Shown here piece after piece: positions 1-11,085 of a stretch of 64,000 nucleotides of DNA; positions within the stretch are counted from its first letter, which is position 1, and every line of letters begins with the position of its first letter. The translations under genes and the position numbers were made by a program. The notes below the pieces were generated by a model, which saw nothing but the letters and a program-made list of their open reading frames with translations, was not told where the DNA came from and searched no databases. The DNA is from Halieaceae bacterium (GTDB lineage Bacteria; Pseudomonadota; Gammaproteobacteria; Pseudomonadales; Halieaceae). Location of the stretch: the NCBI GenBank assembly GCA_028280635.1, contig JANQLM010000043.1:1-64000 (forward strand). The letters are read 5' to 3'.

Positions 1-2685
1 CACCGCGCGGTCTTCGCCCAGGGAGTCGAAGGCTCCGGAGCGGATCAGCGCTTCCACCGCGCGCCGGTTGACGCGCCTGGGGTCGGTGCGGGCGCAGAAG
101 TCGAACAGGTCGGTGAAGGCCCCACCTTCCTGGCGCGCCTCCATGATGCTGCCGATGGGGCCTTCGCCCAGGCCCTTGATAGCCCCCAGGCCGTAGATGA
201 TTTCGCCTTCGCTGTTCACGGTAAACATATAGTCGCCGACGTTGACGTCCGGGTGCTTCAGGGGCAGGCCCATGGCGTGGCATTCGTCGACAAAGATGAC
301 GATCTTGTCGGTATTCTGCAGTTCCGAGCTCATCACCGCGGCCATGAACGGCGCCGGGTAGTGGGTCTTTAGCCAGGCGGTCTGGTAGGACACCAGGGCG
401 TAGGCCGCGGAGTGCGACTTGTTGAAACCGTAGCCGGCGAATTTCTCCACCAGATCGAAGATCTTCATGGCCAGGTTGGGCTCCACCCCCTTGCCGGCGG
501 CGCCCTCCTCGAACACGGCACGCTGCTTGGCCATCTCCTCGGGTTTCTTCTTGCCCATGGCACGGCGCAGCAGGTCAGCGCCGCCCAGGGTGTAGCCGGC
601 CAGCTCCTGGGCAATCTGCATCACCTGCTCCTGGTAGAGGATGATGCCGTAGGTCGGCTCCAGGATGGGCTGCAGCCACTCGTGCTGGTACTGGGCGTCC
701 GGGTAGGAAATCGCTTCACGGCCGTGCTTGCGATTGATGAAGTTGTCGACCATGCCAGACTGCAGCGGGCCGGGGCGGAACAGGGCCACCAGGGCGACGA
801 TGTCTTCGAAGCAGTCCGGATTGAGACGGTCGATCAGATCCTTCATGCCGCGGGATTCGAGCTGGAACACCGCGGTGGTCTGTGCGCTCTGCAGCAGGTC
901 GAAGGTCTCGGTATCGTCCAGCGGGATGGCCGAGATATCCAGGGGTGTTTCACCGGCCGCCTCGCGCTGGCGATCGATAATATCCACCGCCCAGTCGATG
1001 ATGGTGAGGGTTCGCAGTCCCAGGAAGTCGAACTTCACCAGGCCCACGTCTTCCACGTCATTCTTGTCGTACTGGGTGACCAGGCTGCCGCCGGTATCGT
1101 CACAGAACAGCGGCGAGAATTCGGTCAACTCCGAAGGCGCAATCACCACGCCGCCGGCGTGCTTACCGACGTTGCGGGTCAGGCCTTCGAGCTGCAGGGC
1201 CATATCCCAGATTTCCTGGGCGTCCGCATCTTCCCTGAGGAAGTCACGCAGGACCTCTTCCTGCTCAAAGGCCTTGTCGAGCGTCATGCCCACCTCGAAC
1301 GGGATCAGCTTGGACAGCTTGTCGGCCAGGCCATAGCTTTTTCCCTGCACCCGCGCCACGTCGCGCACCACCGCCTTGGCGGCCATGGTGCCGAAGGTGA
1401 TGATCTGCGAGACCGCGTCGCCGCCGTAGGTGTCGGATACATACTTGATCACCTGGTCGCGGCGCTCCATGCAGAAGTCCACATCGAAGTCGGGCATGGA
1501 GACCCGCTCGGGATTGAGGAAGCGCTCGAACAGCAGGTCGTATTCGATGGGGTCGAGATCAGTGATTTCCAGGGCGTAGGCCACCAGCGAGCCGGCCCCG
1601 GAGCCACGGCCCGGCCCTACCGGTATGCCCTGCTGCTTGGACCAGCGGATGAAATCCATGACGATCAGGAAGTAGCCTGGGAAGCCCATCTGGATGATCA
1701 CATCCAGCTCAAAATCCAGCCGCTCCCGATAGCTGGCCTGCTTCTCCGGGAAGTCTGCAGCCGTGCTATCGAACAGGGTCTCCAGTCGCGCGTCCAGGCC
1801 CTCGTGGGAAATCTTGCGGAAGAACTCGTCCATGGTCAGGCCTTCCGGCACCGGGTAATCCGGCAGATAGGCCTTGCCCAGTTCCAGGCTGACATTGCAG
1901 CGGCGGGCAATTTCCACGGTGTTCTCGATGGCCTCGGGAATATCGCTGAACAGCTCGCACATCTCCTGCGGGCTCTTCAGGTACTGATGCTCCGAGTAGT
2001 TGCGCGAGCGGCGCGGGTCATCCAGGGTGCGGCCCTCGTGAATGCACACCCGCACCTCGTGGGCCTCGAACTCATCCGGCGACAGGAAGCGCACATCGTT
2101 GGTGGCCACGACCGGGCACCCCGCGGCGGCCGCCAGTTCCACCACGGCGTGCAGGTAGGCATCTTCGTTGTCGCGGCCGGTGCGCTGCAGTTCCAGGTAG
2201 AAGCGCTCCGGGTAGATGGCCATCCACTGGGCCAGCTGTTCCGCCGCCTGCTCGTGGCGCCCTGCCACCAGCGCGTGACCGACGTCCCCCTGGCGCCCGC
2301 CGGACAGGGCGATAAGTCCCTCGGCCGCCTCTGCCAGCCAGCTGCGCTCCACCTGCGGAATGCCGAGATGCTGGCCTTCCAGGTAAGCCCGGGAAATCAG
2401 CCGGGTGAGGTTGCGATAGCCGGTGTTATTGGCCGCCAGCAGGCTGATCAGGGTGGGGGCTTCCTCGCCCTCGCGCACCAGCAGGTCGGCGCCAAACAGG
2501 GGCTTCACGCCGCTGGCCGTGGCGGCCTTGTAGAACTTCACCAGCCCATAGAAATTGCACTGGTCGGTCACCGTTACCGCCGGCATGCCCTGCTCGGCGA
2601 CTCGCTCAACCAGCGGCTTGACCCGCACCAGGCTGTCGATCAGCGAGTACTCGGTATGCACCCGCAGGTGGACAAAAGCCGACAT
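1..2685 (-). CDS. dnaE: DNA polymerase III alpha subunit, 3' end outside the window
   Basis: Replicative polymerase subunit. The frame is open from an ATG at 2685 to the left edge (895 codons), so roughly the last quarter of a protein usually near 1160 residues is missing, including the expected OB-fold and clamp/tau-binding end. The N-terminus [15 protein letters not shown] begins the PHP domain. The catalytic motif [16 protein letters not shown] lies near residue 400, with its two aspartates, and [12 protein letters not shown] near residue 550 supplies the third aspartate. The start codon follows the rnhB stop codon with no spacing, and a GAGGTGAG ribosome site lies inside the end of rnhB, so the two are probably co-transcribed and translationally coupled. 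The order rnhB-dnaE is conserved in gammaproteobacteria. Confidence 0.97.
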   Translation of the reverse strand, partial: MSAFVHLRVHTEYSLIDSLVRVKPLVERVAEQGMPAVTVTDQCNFYGLVKFYKAATASGVKPLFGADLLVREGEEAPTLISLLAANNTGYRNLTRLISRAYLEGQHLGIPQVERSWLAEAAEGLIALSGGRQGDVGHALVAGRHEQAAEQLAQWMAIYPERFYLELQRTGRDNEDAYLHAVVELAAAAGCPVVATNDVRFLSPDEFEAHEVRVCIHEGRTLDDPRRSRNYSEHQYLKSPQEMCELFSDIPEAIENTVEIARRCNVSLELGKAYLPDYPVPEGLTMDEFFRKISHEGLDARLETLFDSTAADFPEKQASYRERLDFELDVIIQMGFPGYFLIVMDFIRWSKQQGIPVGPGRGSGAGSLVAYALEITDLDPIEYDLLFERFLNPERVSMPDFDVDFCMERRDQVIKYVSDTYGGDAVSQIITFGTMAAKAVVRDVARVQGKSYGLADKLSKLIPFEVGMTLDKAFEQEEVLRDFLREDADAQEIWDMALQLEGLTRNVGKHAGGVVIAPSELTEFSPLFCDDTGGSLVTQYDKNDVEDVGLVKFDFLGLRTLTIIDWAVDIIDRQREAAGETPLDISAIPLDDTETFDLLQSAQTTAVFQLESRGMKDLIDRLNPDCFEDIVALVALFRPGPLQSGMVDNFINRKHGREAISYPDAQYQHEWLQPILEPTYGIILYQEQVMQIAQELAGYTLGGADLLRRAMGKKKPEEMAKQRAVFEEGAAGKGVEPNLAMKIFDLVEKFAGYGFNKSHSAAYALVSYQTAWLKTHYPAPFMAAVMSSELQNTDKIVIFVDECHAMGLPLKHPDVNVGDYMFTVNSEGEIIYGLGAIKGLGEGPIGSIMEARQEGGAFTDLFDFCARTDPRRVNRRAVEALIRSGAFDSLGEDRAV

Positions 2686-3390
2686 TTAGGCGCTCACCTC
2701 CTGTGTCGACAGAATCTCCCGCACCGGGCCAAAGCTGCGCCGGTGCTCCGGCGTGACGCCCAGTTGCTTGAGCGCTGCGAGGTGTTCCGCGGTGGGGTAG
2801 CCGTTATTGCGCGCCAGGCCATAGCCGGGATAGCGCGCATCCAGAGCCACCATTTCCGCGTCGCGCTGCACCTTGGCCAGGATGGAGGCAGCGGCGATGG
2901 CCGGCACCCGGGCATCGCCGCCCACCACCGGTTCGGAAGCATAGGGCCAGCGCGGTAGACGATTGCCGTCCACCAACACATAGGCGGGCTCCAAACCCAG
3001 TCCCTGCACCGCCCGGTGCATGGCCAACAGGCTTGCCTGCAGGATGTTGATTTCGTCGATCTCGGCGACACTGGCGCGCCCGACCGACCAGGCCAGCGCG
3101 CACTCGCGAATCTCCACGGCCAGGGATTCGCGGCGCTTCGCCGTGAGTTTCTTGGAGTCGTTGAGGCCTTCTATGGGCCGGGCCGGGTCGAGAATCACCG
3201 CCGCCGCCACCACATCGCCGATCAGCGGTCCACGGCCAACCTCGTCAACCCCGGCGAGCCCTTCCTCGGGATGATCGCTACTGAACAGATCCGCTTCCAA
3301 TGGCGGTACTCGACCCCTGATTTGTGCACCTGGCGGTGCCGGTTTGCTTTTTTCCGCAGCATACCGTGGGCCAAAATCCAGGAAAAGCAC
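2686..3390 (-). CDS. rnhB: Ribonuclease HII
   Basis: Removes RNA from RNA-DNA hybrids and misincorporated ribonucleotides. The catalytic motif [21 protein letters not shown] lies near residues 47-67 and supplies the first Asp-Glu pair; later segments LNDSKKL and VDGNRLP also match the family. The ATG at 3390 gives 234 residues, longer than the usual ~200, with a non-conserved 45-residue leader, so the true start may be an internal non-ATG codon. The gene ends directly against dnaE. In relatives lpxB lies immediately upstream; here a 382-bp non-coding stretch with two palindromes takes that place. Confidence 0.95.
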   Translation of the reverse strand: MLFLDFGPRYAAEKSKPAPPGAQIRGRVPPLEADLFSSDHPEEGLAGVDEVGRGPLIGDVVAAAVILDPARPIEGLNDSKKLTAKRRESLAVEIRECALAWSVGRASVAEIDEINILQASLLAMHRAVQGLGLEPAYVLVDGNRLPRWPYASEPVVGGDARVPAIAAASILAKVQRDAEMVALDARYPGYGLARNNGYPTAEHLAALKQLGVTPEHRRSFGPVREILSTQEVSA

Positions 3391-3488
3391 ATCCTGCTAT
3401 CAAGCGGAAAAACTGTCGGTCTACTGGTATTTGATCGACCCTGCCGATGATGATGCCCAGCAGGTTGTGCTCCATCAGCCTGGTTGGC

Positions 3489-3525
3489 CAGGTGACATGG
3501 TTTCCCACGGAAACCACATCACCTG
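3489..3525 (-). repeat. 37-bp palindrome, copy 1 of an inverted pair
   Basis: Two 17-nt arms flank a 3-nt loop, with two adjacent mismatches at arm positions 8-9. Read on the minus strand the layout is N7, TG, TGGTTTCC, GTG loop, GGAAACCA, TG, N7'. This matches the layout of copy 2 at 3616-3652 on the plus strand, including the loop and the TG opposite TG, which could form tandem G-U pairs in RNA. The outer seven base pairs differ completely between copies yet stay complementary. Confidence 0.75.
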
Positions 3526-3615
3526 CCCTCAAGCCGGAGCGGCATTTGCCAGTAGCCTGGGCAGCATCGAACAGAATCGCTGAGGCAGACGCTGAGGAGT
3601 CTCAGGGGACTGGGA

Positions 3616-3652
3616 CGATTGGTGTGCTTTCCGTGGGAAAGCATGCCAATCG
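3616..3652 (+). repeat. 37-bp palindrome, copy 2 of an inverted pair
   Basis: It has the same length and architecture as the copy at 3489-3525 but lies in the opposite orientation: N7, TG, TGCTTTCC, GTG loop, GGAAAGCA, TG, N7'. Compared with copy 1, the outer seven pairs and one inner G-C pair have changed on both sides so that pairing is kept. This suggests a REP-like dispersed element or a structured RNA rather than a one-off hairpin. No T-run follows, so a simple terminator is unlikely. Confidence 0.75.
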
Positions 3653-3772
3653 GCCAACCCACCATCTACCTCAAGAAGGCACGCAGCGCAGAATCAAAGG
3701 AACGAGGGTGGCGGGAGTGAGTGTGCCCCTCGGGACACTCGAATGGCAGAAAGCCTGAGCGGTGCAGATCGC

Positions 3773-4210
3773 CTAGCGATCTGCACATAAGATAGTTGCC
3801 GAAGCGCAGAGCTCGCCGTCAACGTCGGCGCTGACTTCGAATTTCCAGATGCCGCGGCGGACGGAGACCACCCTGGCGCGCAGCATGAGCTGGTCGCCGG
3901 GCACGACCTGGCGCTTGAAGCGCACGTTGTCGGCGCCCACAAACATATACATGGAGCCGTCTTCCGGCTTTTTGTCCATGGTCTTGAAGCCGAGGATACC
4001 GGCGGTCTGGGCCATCGCTTCGAGGGTGAGCATGCCGGGAAACAGGGGCTTGTCCGGGAAATGGCCCTGGAACAGCTCCTCGTTCACGGTGATGTTCTTG
4101 TAGGCGACGATAGACTCACCCAGCGCTATCTCAACCACGCGGTCCACAAGCAGGAACGGGTAGCGGTGCGGAAGATACTCCCGGATTTCCTCGATCATCA
4201 TTTCCGCCAC
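3773..4210 (-). CDS. fabZ: 3-hydroxyacyl-[ACP] dehydratase FabZ
   Basis: Dehydrates 3-hydroxyacyl-ACP in fatty acid elongation. At 145 residues it has the full family length. The hotdog-fold signatures are present: [10 protein letters not shown] near residue 15, then [12 protein letters not shown] with the catalytic His and LEAMAQTAG with the catalytic Glu. In most gammaproteobacteria fabZ sits between lpxD and lpxA because both pathways share 3-hydroxyacyl-ACP. Here it has lost both lpx neighbours and lies 82 bp from skp. The start could be the first ATG or one of the ATGs at codons 4-5. Confidence 0.97.
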   Translation of the reverse strand: MAEMMIEEIREYLPHRYPFLLVDRVVEIALGESIVAYKNITVNEELFQGHFPDKPLFPGMLTLEAMAQTAGILGFKTMDKKPEDGSMYMFVGADNVRFKRQVVPGDQLMLRARVVSVRRGIWKFEVSADVDGELCASATILCADR

Positions 4211-4292
4211 GGCGCAGCCTCCATTCCCGTCAAACCGCCATCATACGCTTGATACGCGTGCCTGCCGCTGCGGCGCGGCAGGCGTAGCCAGC

Positions 4293-4835
4293 TTACTCCG
4301 ATGCCGCCTGCTGGTTGAGCTTGTCGGTTACCTTGGCGGTTATGCTGAAACCGTTGTCAGCGTGGATAACAGCGGTGCGCTGGACCAGCAGGCCGATACC
4401 CTCGCTGGTGATCAGGTCGCGCAGCACCGCCTGTACCTTGGGCGTCATTTCCTGCAGCAGCTCCTGGCCGAGCTGCTGTTCAGCCTGCTGCAGTTTACGC
4501 AGCACGTGCTCGAGGTCAGCGTTCTTGTTGGCCAGGCGCTTGCGCACCGCCTGCTGCTGTTCCGCACTCATCACCGCCAGGTCGTTCTGGACTTCCTTGA
4601 TCAAGTCCTCACGCTCCTGCTGCAGGCGATCCAGCTCGGCCTTGTCAGCCTTGTAGTCCTCGGTCTCACGCAGTCCGTTCAGGCGCTGCTGGGCCTCGTC
4701 GGTCTGCAGGATGGCCTGCTCGAGATCAACCACGGCGATCCGGCCCTGGGCCGCTGCCAGTGACGGTAGCATTGCCAGGCACAGGCCGGCACACAGAATC
4801 TTAAGCGTCTTGGACACAGTTTTCTCCATTATCAA
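4293..4835 (-). CDS. skp: Periplasmic chaperone Skp/OmpH family
   Basis: Holds unfolded outer-membrane proteins on their way to the BAM complex. It has an N-terminal signal peptide (a hydrophobic core through about residue 28, cleavage near AAAQG), then the family start RIAVVDLEQAILQT, then a long charged alpha-helical coiled-coil region, residues ~55-130, typical of Skp tentacles. The 180-residue length is normal. It lies just downstream of bamA (6 bp) as usual. The next gene is fabZ rather than lpxD. ATGs at 4835 and 4829 are both possible starts. Confidence 0.93.
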   Translation of the reverse strand: MIMEKTVSKTLKILCAGLCLAMLPSLAAAQGRIAVVDLEQAILQTDEAQQRLNGLRETEDYKADKAELDRLQQEREDLIKEVQNDLAVMSAEQQQAVRKRLANKNADLEHVLRKLQQAEQQLGQELLQEMTPKVQAVLRDLITSEGIGLLVQRTAVIHADNGFSITAKVTDKLNQQAASE

Positions 4836-4841
4836 ACAAAA

Positions 4842-7469
4842 TCAAAAGCCCCGGCCGAGCGTAAACTGGAACACCTCTTCCTGGTCAAAGTCACCGGCAT
4901 TCAGGGGCTGGGCCACGCTGAAGGTGATGGGCCCGAAGCCCGTGATCCAGGTGGCACCCACGCCCACCGAATAACGTAATTCGCCAAAGTCTACATCGAA
5001 ACACTGTCGCTGGGTTGAGCGGCAGTTGGTGCTGAACACGTTGCCCCCGTCGATGAAGAGCGCCGAGCGGATCTGCCGCTGGTCCTTGATGAACGGGAGC
5101 GGGAATATTAACTCAAGACTGCCCTCGACCAGAACATTGCCGCCAAAGGGGTCTCGGCGCCTGAAGTTCTGCTGGAATGGCAACCGGCCATCGATGGCTT
5201 CGTAGCCGAGAACATTGGCAAACTCGACCGGGTCGCCCTCTTCATCGATCTCTGTGGCCGCCTGTCCGGTGATGTACTCAAGGGCCGGCGTACTCTGGGG
5301 GCCCAGAGTGTTGGGCTGGTAGCCACGCACCGAGCCAAAGCCGCCGGCAAAGAAGTGCTGATAGAAGGGCAGTTCACTGGTCTGGCCGTAGCCGTCGCCG
5401 TAACCCAGCTCGGTGCGGAAGTGCAGCGTCCACGCATTGGCGATCGGGAAGTACATTTCCCCCCGGTAGGTGAGCTTGTAGAACTCCAGGTCGCTGCCCG
5501 GCATGGAGACTTCCAGGGCCACCGAATTGGCCACCCCGCGGGTTGCGAAGCGCCCCCGGTTCAGCGTCGACTGGCTCCAGCTGGTGGTGAGCGTCCAGTT
5601 CAGGTACTCGTCACCATTGATATCGATAAAGCCGGGCTCCAGGTCCTGCACCAGGTAGTCGGGCGGAATCTGCTCGATGGGCACCAACTCCTCCGGGGCT
5701 GTGTACCTCTGGAGGAGCTGGTCAAAGGTGCTGTCGTAGTAGAAGTCGACTCCACTAACCAGGCGCGGGCTGGCCTGGATTTCCTGCACCGCGAAACGGC
5801 CCACGGTAATTTCGGTATTGGAGGCGCCGATGCTGAAGCCCAGCCGCTCGGTTTCGCGGATCGGGTAGCCGAAGTTGACCGCCCCCCCGAAGGAGTTGGT
5901 GTTGTAGCGGGCCACGTTGATCTCATCGAGGTCGGTGGCCCGATAGAAAATATTGAAGCCGCGGCTGACACCGTCCTCGGTGAAGTAGGGGTTGGTGTAG
6001 CTGAAGTTGTAGAAATCCTGGAAGCGGCTGGAGTTGGCGGAAATGCCGATGCGCTTACCGGTGCCCAGGAAGTTGTCCTGCTGCAGGTTGAGACCGAGAA
6101 TCACACCGGCGTCCTGGGCGTAGCCGAAACTGGCGCCGATGGACCCTGAGGACTGTTCCTCCACGGTGAACTCGACATCGATGAGATCGTCGTGGCCGGG
6201 TACCTCAGGCGTTTCAACCTCCGCCGAGGCGAAGTACCCCAACCGCTGCAGGCGAATTCGCGAGGCCTCGATGGCCGAGGCTGAGGCCGGCGCACCTTCC
6301 ATCTGGCGCATCTCGCGCCGCAGTACCTCGTCCACGGTCTTGGTGTTACCGCGGAAGCTGATGCGGCGCACATAGGTGCGCTTGCCCGGGTCCACGAAGA
6401 ACTTCATGGCCACCGTCTTGTCTTCCTCAATGATCTCCGGGATGCCGGTGACCTTGGCGAAGTTGTAGCCTTCGTTGCCGAGGCGCTGGGTCAGGTATTC
6501 CTCGGTGCTGGTGACCAGCTGCTGGGAATAGGTCTGGCCCTCCCGCACCAGCAGAAAGCGGCGCAGGTCTTCCTCCGGCAGCACCAGGTCACCGGACAGG
6601 TCGACACTGGTGACGGTGTACACGTCACCCTCGGTAAGGTTGGCGGTTATATAGACCGCGTCCTTTTCCGGGCTGACCGCCACCTGGGTCGAATCGATGC
6701 GGAACTGCAGGTAACCGCGGTCCATGTAATAGGAAGTGAGCGTTTCCAGGTCGCCGCTCAGGCGCTCGCGAGAGTACTTATCGTCGCTGGTGATGAAGGA
6801 CAGTAAGTTGGTGGCCTTGAGCTCGAACAGGTCAGCGAGATCGTCGTCTTCGAATACGGTATTGCCGACGAAGTTGATGTGCTTGATCTTGGAGACCGTG
6901 CCCTCGTCCACATCGATGTTGATGGACACCCGGTTGCGCGGCTCCGGTATCACCTCGGTTTCGATGCCGGCATCATAGCGGCCCTGCTGCACGTACTGGC
7001 GCTGCAGTTCCATCTGCATGCCTTCCAGGGTCGAACGGCGGAAAACACCGCCCTCGGCAAGGCCGGCGCCCTTGAGGCCTTTAAGCAGATCCTCAGTCTC
7101 GATGGCCTTGTTACCGGAGATGACAATCTCGGAAATACTGGGGCGTTCGGCGACGATGATGACCATCACATTGCCGTCACGGCCAATCTGGATATCGTCG
7201 AAGTTGCCGGTGCGGAACAGGGCACGGGCCGAGGCGCGGAGGGAACCCTCGGTGGCCGTATCACCCACGCCGATCGGCATGGCGGAGAACACCGAACCCG
7301 CGGAAATGCGCTGCAGGCCTTCAACACGGATATCTGAGATGACAAAGGGAGCAGCCACCACAGGTGCGCCCGCTGGCGCGCCGCCCTGGGCCATGGCCCG
7401 GGGCAGCAGCGCGGACAGGACAAACCCCGTCAGCAACCACAGCGCGATTGTTCTACCGATGCCTTGCAT
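4842..7469 (-). CDS. bamA: Outer-membrane protein assembly factor BamA
   Basis: Central Omp85 component of the BAM complex, which inserts beta-barrel proteins into the outer membrane. At 875 residues it has a signal peptide (cleavage near AMAQ, residue ~28), about five POTRA repeats through residue ~430 beginning ISDIRVEGLQRISAG, and a C-terminal barrel. The loop-6 motif appears as GSVRGYQPNTLGP near residue 715, with Tyr where VRGF is common. The protein ends FTLGRGF with the terminal aromatic residue needed for barrel recognition. It lies between rseP and skp, the usual context. Activity in some species is influenced by LPS, which matters given the missing lpx genes here. Confidence 0.97.
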   Translation of the reverse strand: MQGIGRTIALWLLTGFVLSALLPRAMAQGGAPAGAPVVAAPFVISDIRVEGLQRISAGSVFSAMPIGVGDTATEGSLRASARALFRTGNFDDIQIGRDGNVMVIIVAERPSISEIVISGNKAIETEDLLKGLKGAGLAEGGVFRRSTLEGMQMELQRQYVQQGRYDAGIETEVIPEPRNRVSINIDVDEGTVSKIKHINFVGNTVFEDDDLADLFELKATNLLSFITSDDKYSRERLSGDLETLTSYYMDRGYLQFRIDSTQVAVSPEKDAVYITANLTEGDVYTVTSVDLSGDLVLPEEDLRRFLLVREGQTYSQQLVTSTEEYLTQRLGNEGYNFAKVTGIPEIIEEDKTVAMKFFVDPGKRTYVRRISFRGNTKTVDEVLRREMRQMEGAPASASAIEASRIRLQRLGYFASAEVETPEVPGHDDLIDVEFTVEEQSSGSIGASFGYAQDAGVILGLNLQQDNFLGTGKRIGISANSSRFQDFYNFSYTNPYFTEDGVSRGFNIFYRATDLDEINVARYNTNSFGGAVNFGYPIRETERLGFSIGASNTEITVGRFAVQEIQASPRLVSGVDFYYDSTFDQLLQRYTAPEELVPIEQIPPDYLVQDLEPGFIDINGDEYLNWTLTTSWSQSTLNRGRFATRGVANSVALEVSMPGSDLEFYKLTYRGEMYFPIANAWTLHFRTELGYGDGYGQTSELPFYQHFFAGGFGSVRGYQPNTLGPQSTPALEYITGQAATEIDEEGDPVEFANVLGYEAIDGRLPFQQNFRRRDPFGGNVLVEGSLELIFPLPFIKDQRQIRSALFIDGGNVFSTNCRSTQRQCFDVDFGELRYSVGVGATWITGFGPITFSVAQPLNAGDFDQEEVFQFTLGRGF

Positions 7470-7630
7470 TCTGCTTGTCTGGTTTCAACCCCGCGGGCGC
7501 CTGCCCGGACAGAGGCACTCGCCGTCACCGCCCGTCATCACCCGTTCGCTCTTTCCTGTCTTATCGTTGTCGCGGGTAACCGCCCCGCCGCCCGACCACC
7601 GGGCCCACCACCAATACCTGGCGTGCGCCC

Positions 7631-8986
7631 TCACAGGCGCGCAAAATCGTTATACAAGGCCAGTATCATCACCCCGACAATGATAAACAGGCCCACCTGA
7701 TAGCCCAGCATCTGCACCTTTTCAGGCACCGGCCTACCTACCAGCAGCTCTATCGTGTAATACATCAGATGACCCCCGTCCAGCACCGGGACGGGCAGCA
7801 GATTGAGTACCCCGAGGCTCACGCTCAGCAGGGCAAGGAAGGCGACAAAGGCCTCCAGGCCCGACTCCGCCGAAGCGGTCGCCACTTTAGCAATGGTGAT
7901 GGGACCGCTCAAGTTTTTGTGGGAAATCAGCCCCATCAGCATCTTCTTGATGGAGTTGAGCGTGAACATGACCAGTTCCCCAGTGCGCTGGGCGGCCTTG
8001 CCCAGGGCCTGAATCGGCCCATAACTGAACTGGCGGATCATCTCCTCCGGCCACTCGGGGATATGCACAGTCACACCGACCTGTCCATAGGCCTCACCAT
8101 TCTCCGCCACCTTGCGCGCCGGTGTCAGGGTGATGTCCTGGCGGGCGCCGTCGCGCTCGATGCGCAGGCTGATGGCCTCGCCCGGCCGGCTCTGAACGTA
8201 ATCAACAAAATCGGACCACTCCGGCATGGCATTGCCATCGGCGCTAATCACCCGGTCGCCGGGCTCAAGCCCCGCGCCGGCGGCGGGGCTGTCCGCCACC
8301 ACCGTCTCCAGCACCGGTTCGATCGGTGGCTGGTAGGCGGCAATCCCCAGGCCACGCAGCAGATTGGGCTCTGCCGCGCCACGCAGCCAGTCATCAAGGG
8401 TGCCCTCGGACTGGTACTTCATGTCCGAGTTCGGGTAGCGCACCGTGAAACTGATAGTGCCGCTGTCGCCGATGCGGTCCAGCAGCCGGTAGTTCACTGC
8501 CTGCCAGGTGGGCGTCTCGCGGCCATCGATGGCGATGATCTCCTGGCCGGACTCCAGGCCCGCCACCTCAGCCACCGAACCCTGTTCCACGGAACCGATG
8601 ATCGGGGCCACCCCGCTTTCACCGGACAGGAAGACAAACCAGTAAGCCACCACGGCCAGCAACAGGTTGGCGATCGGGCCAGCGGATACCACGGCCATAC
8701 GCTGCAACACCGGCTTGCGGTTGAAGGCATACTGTTCCTGACCAGGCGTCACCTCGCCCTCGCGCTCGTCGAGCATTTTCACGTAGCCGCCGAGGGGGAT
8801 GGCGGCAATCACATACTCGGTGTCCAGCTTGTCGCGCCAACGCAGCAGCGGCGTGCCGAACCCGATGGAGAAGCGCAATACCTTCACGCCACAGCGACGG
8901 GCTACCCAGAAGTGCCCGTACTCGTGGATGGCAATGAGAACGGCCAGAGTGAATGCTGTTACGGCCAGTGTGTATAAGAGGTCCAC
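7631..8986 (-). CDS. rseP: Site-2 metalloprotease RseP
   Basis: Intramembrane zinc protease that cleaves anti-sigma factor RseA to release sigma-E when outer-membrane folding is stressed. The zinc motif HEYGH is at residues 21-25 in the first transmembrane helix, and LDGGHLMYY near residue 400 supplies the third ligand. Two PDZ domains lie between, around residues 105-200 and 205-290 (for example APIIGSVEQGSVAEVAGL). At 451 residues it is the expected length. It sits between dxr and bamA, with a 161-bp gap before bamA that may hold a bamA promoter, though I see no clear -35/-10 pair there. Confidence 0.96.
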   Translation of the reverse strand: MDLLYTLAVTAFTLAVLIAIHEYGHFWVARRCGVKVLRFSIGFGTPLLRWRDKLDTEYVIAAIPLGGYVKMLDEREGEVTPGQEQYAFNRKPVLQRMAVVSAGPIANLLLAVVAYWFVFLSGESGVAPIIGSVEQGSVAEVAGLESGQEIIAIDGRETPTWQAVNYRLLDRIGDSGTISFTVRYPNSDMKYQSEGTLDDWLRGAAEPNLLRGLGIAAYQPPIEPVLETVVADSPAAGAGLEPGDRVISADGNAMPEWSDFVDYVQSRPGEAISLRIERDGARQDITLTPARKVAENGEAYGQVGVTVHIPEWPEEMIRQFSYGPIQALGKAAQRTGELVMFTLNSIKKMLMGLISHKNLSGPITIAKVATASAESGLEAFVAFLALLSVSLGVLNLLPVPVLDGGHLMYYTIELLVGRPVPEKVQMLGYQVGLFIIVGVMILALYNDFARL

Positions 8987-9046
8987 GTTCTAGTCTCTAT
9001 GCTCTTTCTACGTTCCGTATCGCCCGTACTATCCGCAAAAACCCGC

Positions 9047-10236
<1,190 letters not shown>

Positions 10237-10240
<4 letters not shown>

Positions 10241-11085
10241 TGGGGCAACCATCCCGCCAGGATCAGGCCCAGGGCGACCACCGGCGCGGCCGCCGTTATG
10301 CCGTCAATGCGATCAAGGAAACCACCGTGGCCCGGCAACAGGGAACCGCTGTCTTTCACCCCGCGGTGCCGCTTCACCATACTCTCCAGCAGGTCGCCCA
10401 CCACGGAGGCCGCCGCGCCGGCCACGGCAATGGCAACAATACCCGCCAGGCCGATGCGCTCCAGCCCCAGCAGCCCGTGGGCCAGCAGGGCCAGGCCGAC
10501 GCAGGTCAGCTGGCCGCCAATCACGCCTTCCCAGGACTTGCCCGGGCTGACGGTCGGCGCCAGCTTGGTCTTGCCGAACTGTCGACCGGAAAAATAGGCG
10601 CCGATATCAGCCCCGGCCACCAGGATCACCATGGCCAGCAGCATCAGTTTGCCGTTGTCGTAACTCAACAGGAACACCGCTGACAGCCAGGCCGGCACCA
10701 GCACCAGCAGGCCCATCAAGCCCAGCATGGGGGCGGTGGCCCACAGGGCGCCGCTCATGGGATAGGTCTTGATCCACAGCAGGGCAATCGCCCACCACAG
10801 GCAGGCGAGACCGAGCACCGGTTGCAGGCGATCAAGCTGCGGCGCGCCCGCCAGGTCTGCATAAAAGTACAGGAAGCCCATGCCGAGCATCGCCAGCAGC
10901 AGGTAGCCTACCCGCAGCCACAGCGGCTGATAACCGGCCAGCCGCGTCCACTCCCAGGAGGCAATGGCCACCACCAGGCCAAACACTGCCGCCAGCCCCG
11001 GCAGCGGCAGCAGCACCACGGCCGCCACCAGGCTGCCGGCCAGGGCCAGGCCGGTGACGATGCGCTGCTTCAGCTTATGGCGCAT
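10237..11085 (-). CDS. cdsA: Phosphatidate cytidylyltransferase
   Basis: Makes CDP-diacylglycerol from CTP and phosphatidic acid, the entry point for phospholipid synthesis. It is an integral membrane protein of 282 residues with about eight hydrophobic segments. The C-terminal signature [20 protein letters not shown] (residues ~235-255) and the preceding [12 protein letters not shown] fit the family. The start [10 protein letters not shown] at 11085 overlaps the end of uppS by 11 bp, and the stop overlaps dxr by 4 bp, so the three genes are tightly coupled. A longer upstream extension in the same frame lies inside uppS and is not credible. Confidence 0.95.

Larger units (their letters stand above)
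3391..3772. other. Non-coding gap where lpxA-lpxB would be expected
   Basis: This 382-bp stretch between fabZ and rnhB has no frame resembling LpxA (about 255 residues) or LpxB (about 380), and it is too short for either pair. Short open frames on both strands match nothing I recognise. The only clear structure is a pair of 37-bp palindromes (3489-3525 and 3616-3652). It may also carry a promoter for rnhB-dnaE, but I see no convincing one. Confidence 0.8.

Noticed and set aside
412-2958. Large plus-strand open frame (848 codons) opposite dnaE
   Set aside because: Its product resembles nothing and is rich in His/Gln/Gly, as expected from the antisense of a high-GC gene. The minus strand encodes unmistakable DnaE.
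3447-3758. 103-codon plus-strand frame in the fabZ-rnhB gap
   Set aside because: It runs through both palindromes, has no family similarity to LpxA/LpxB or anything else, and lacks a clear ribosome site.
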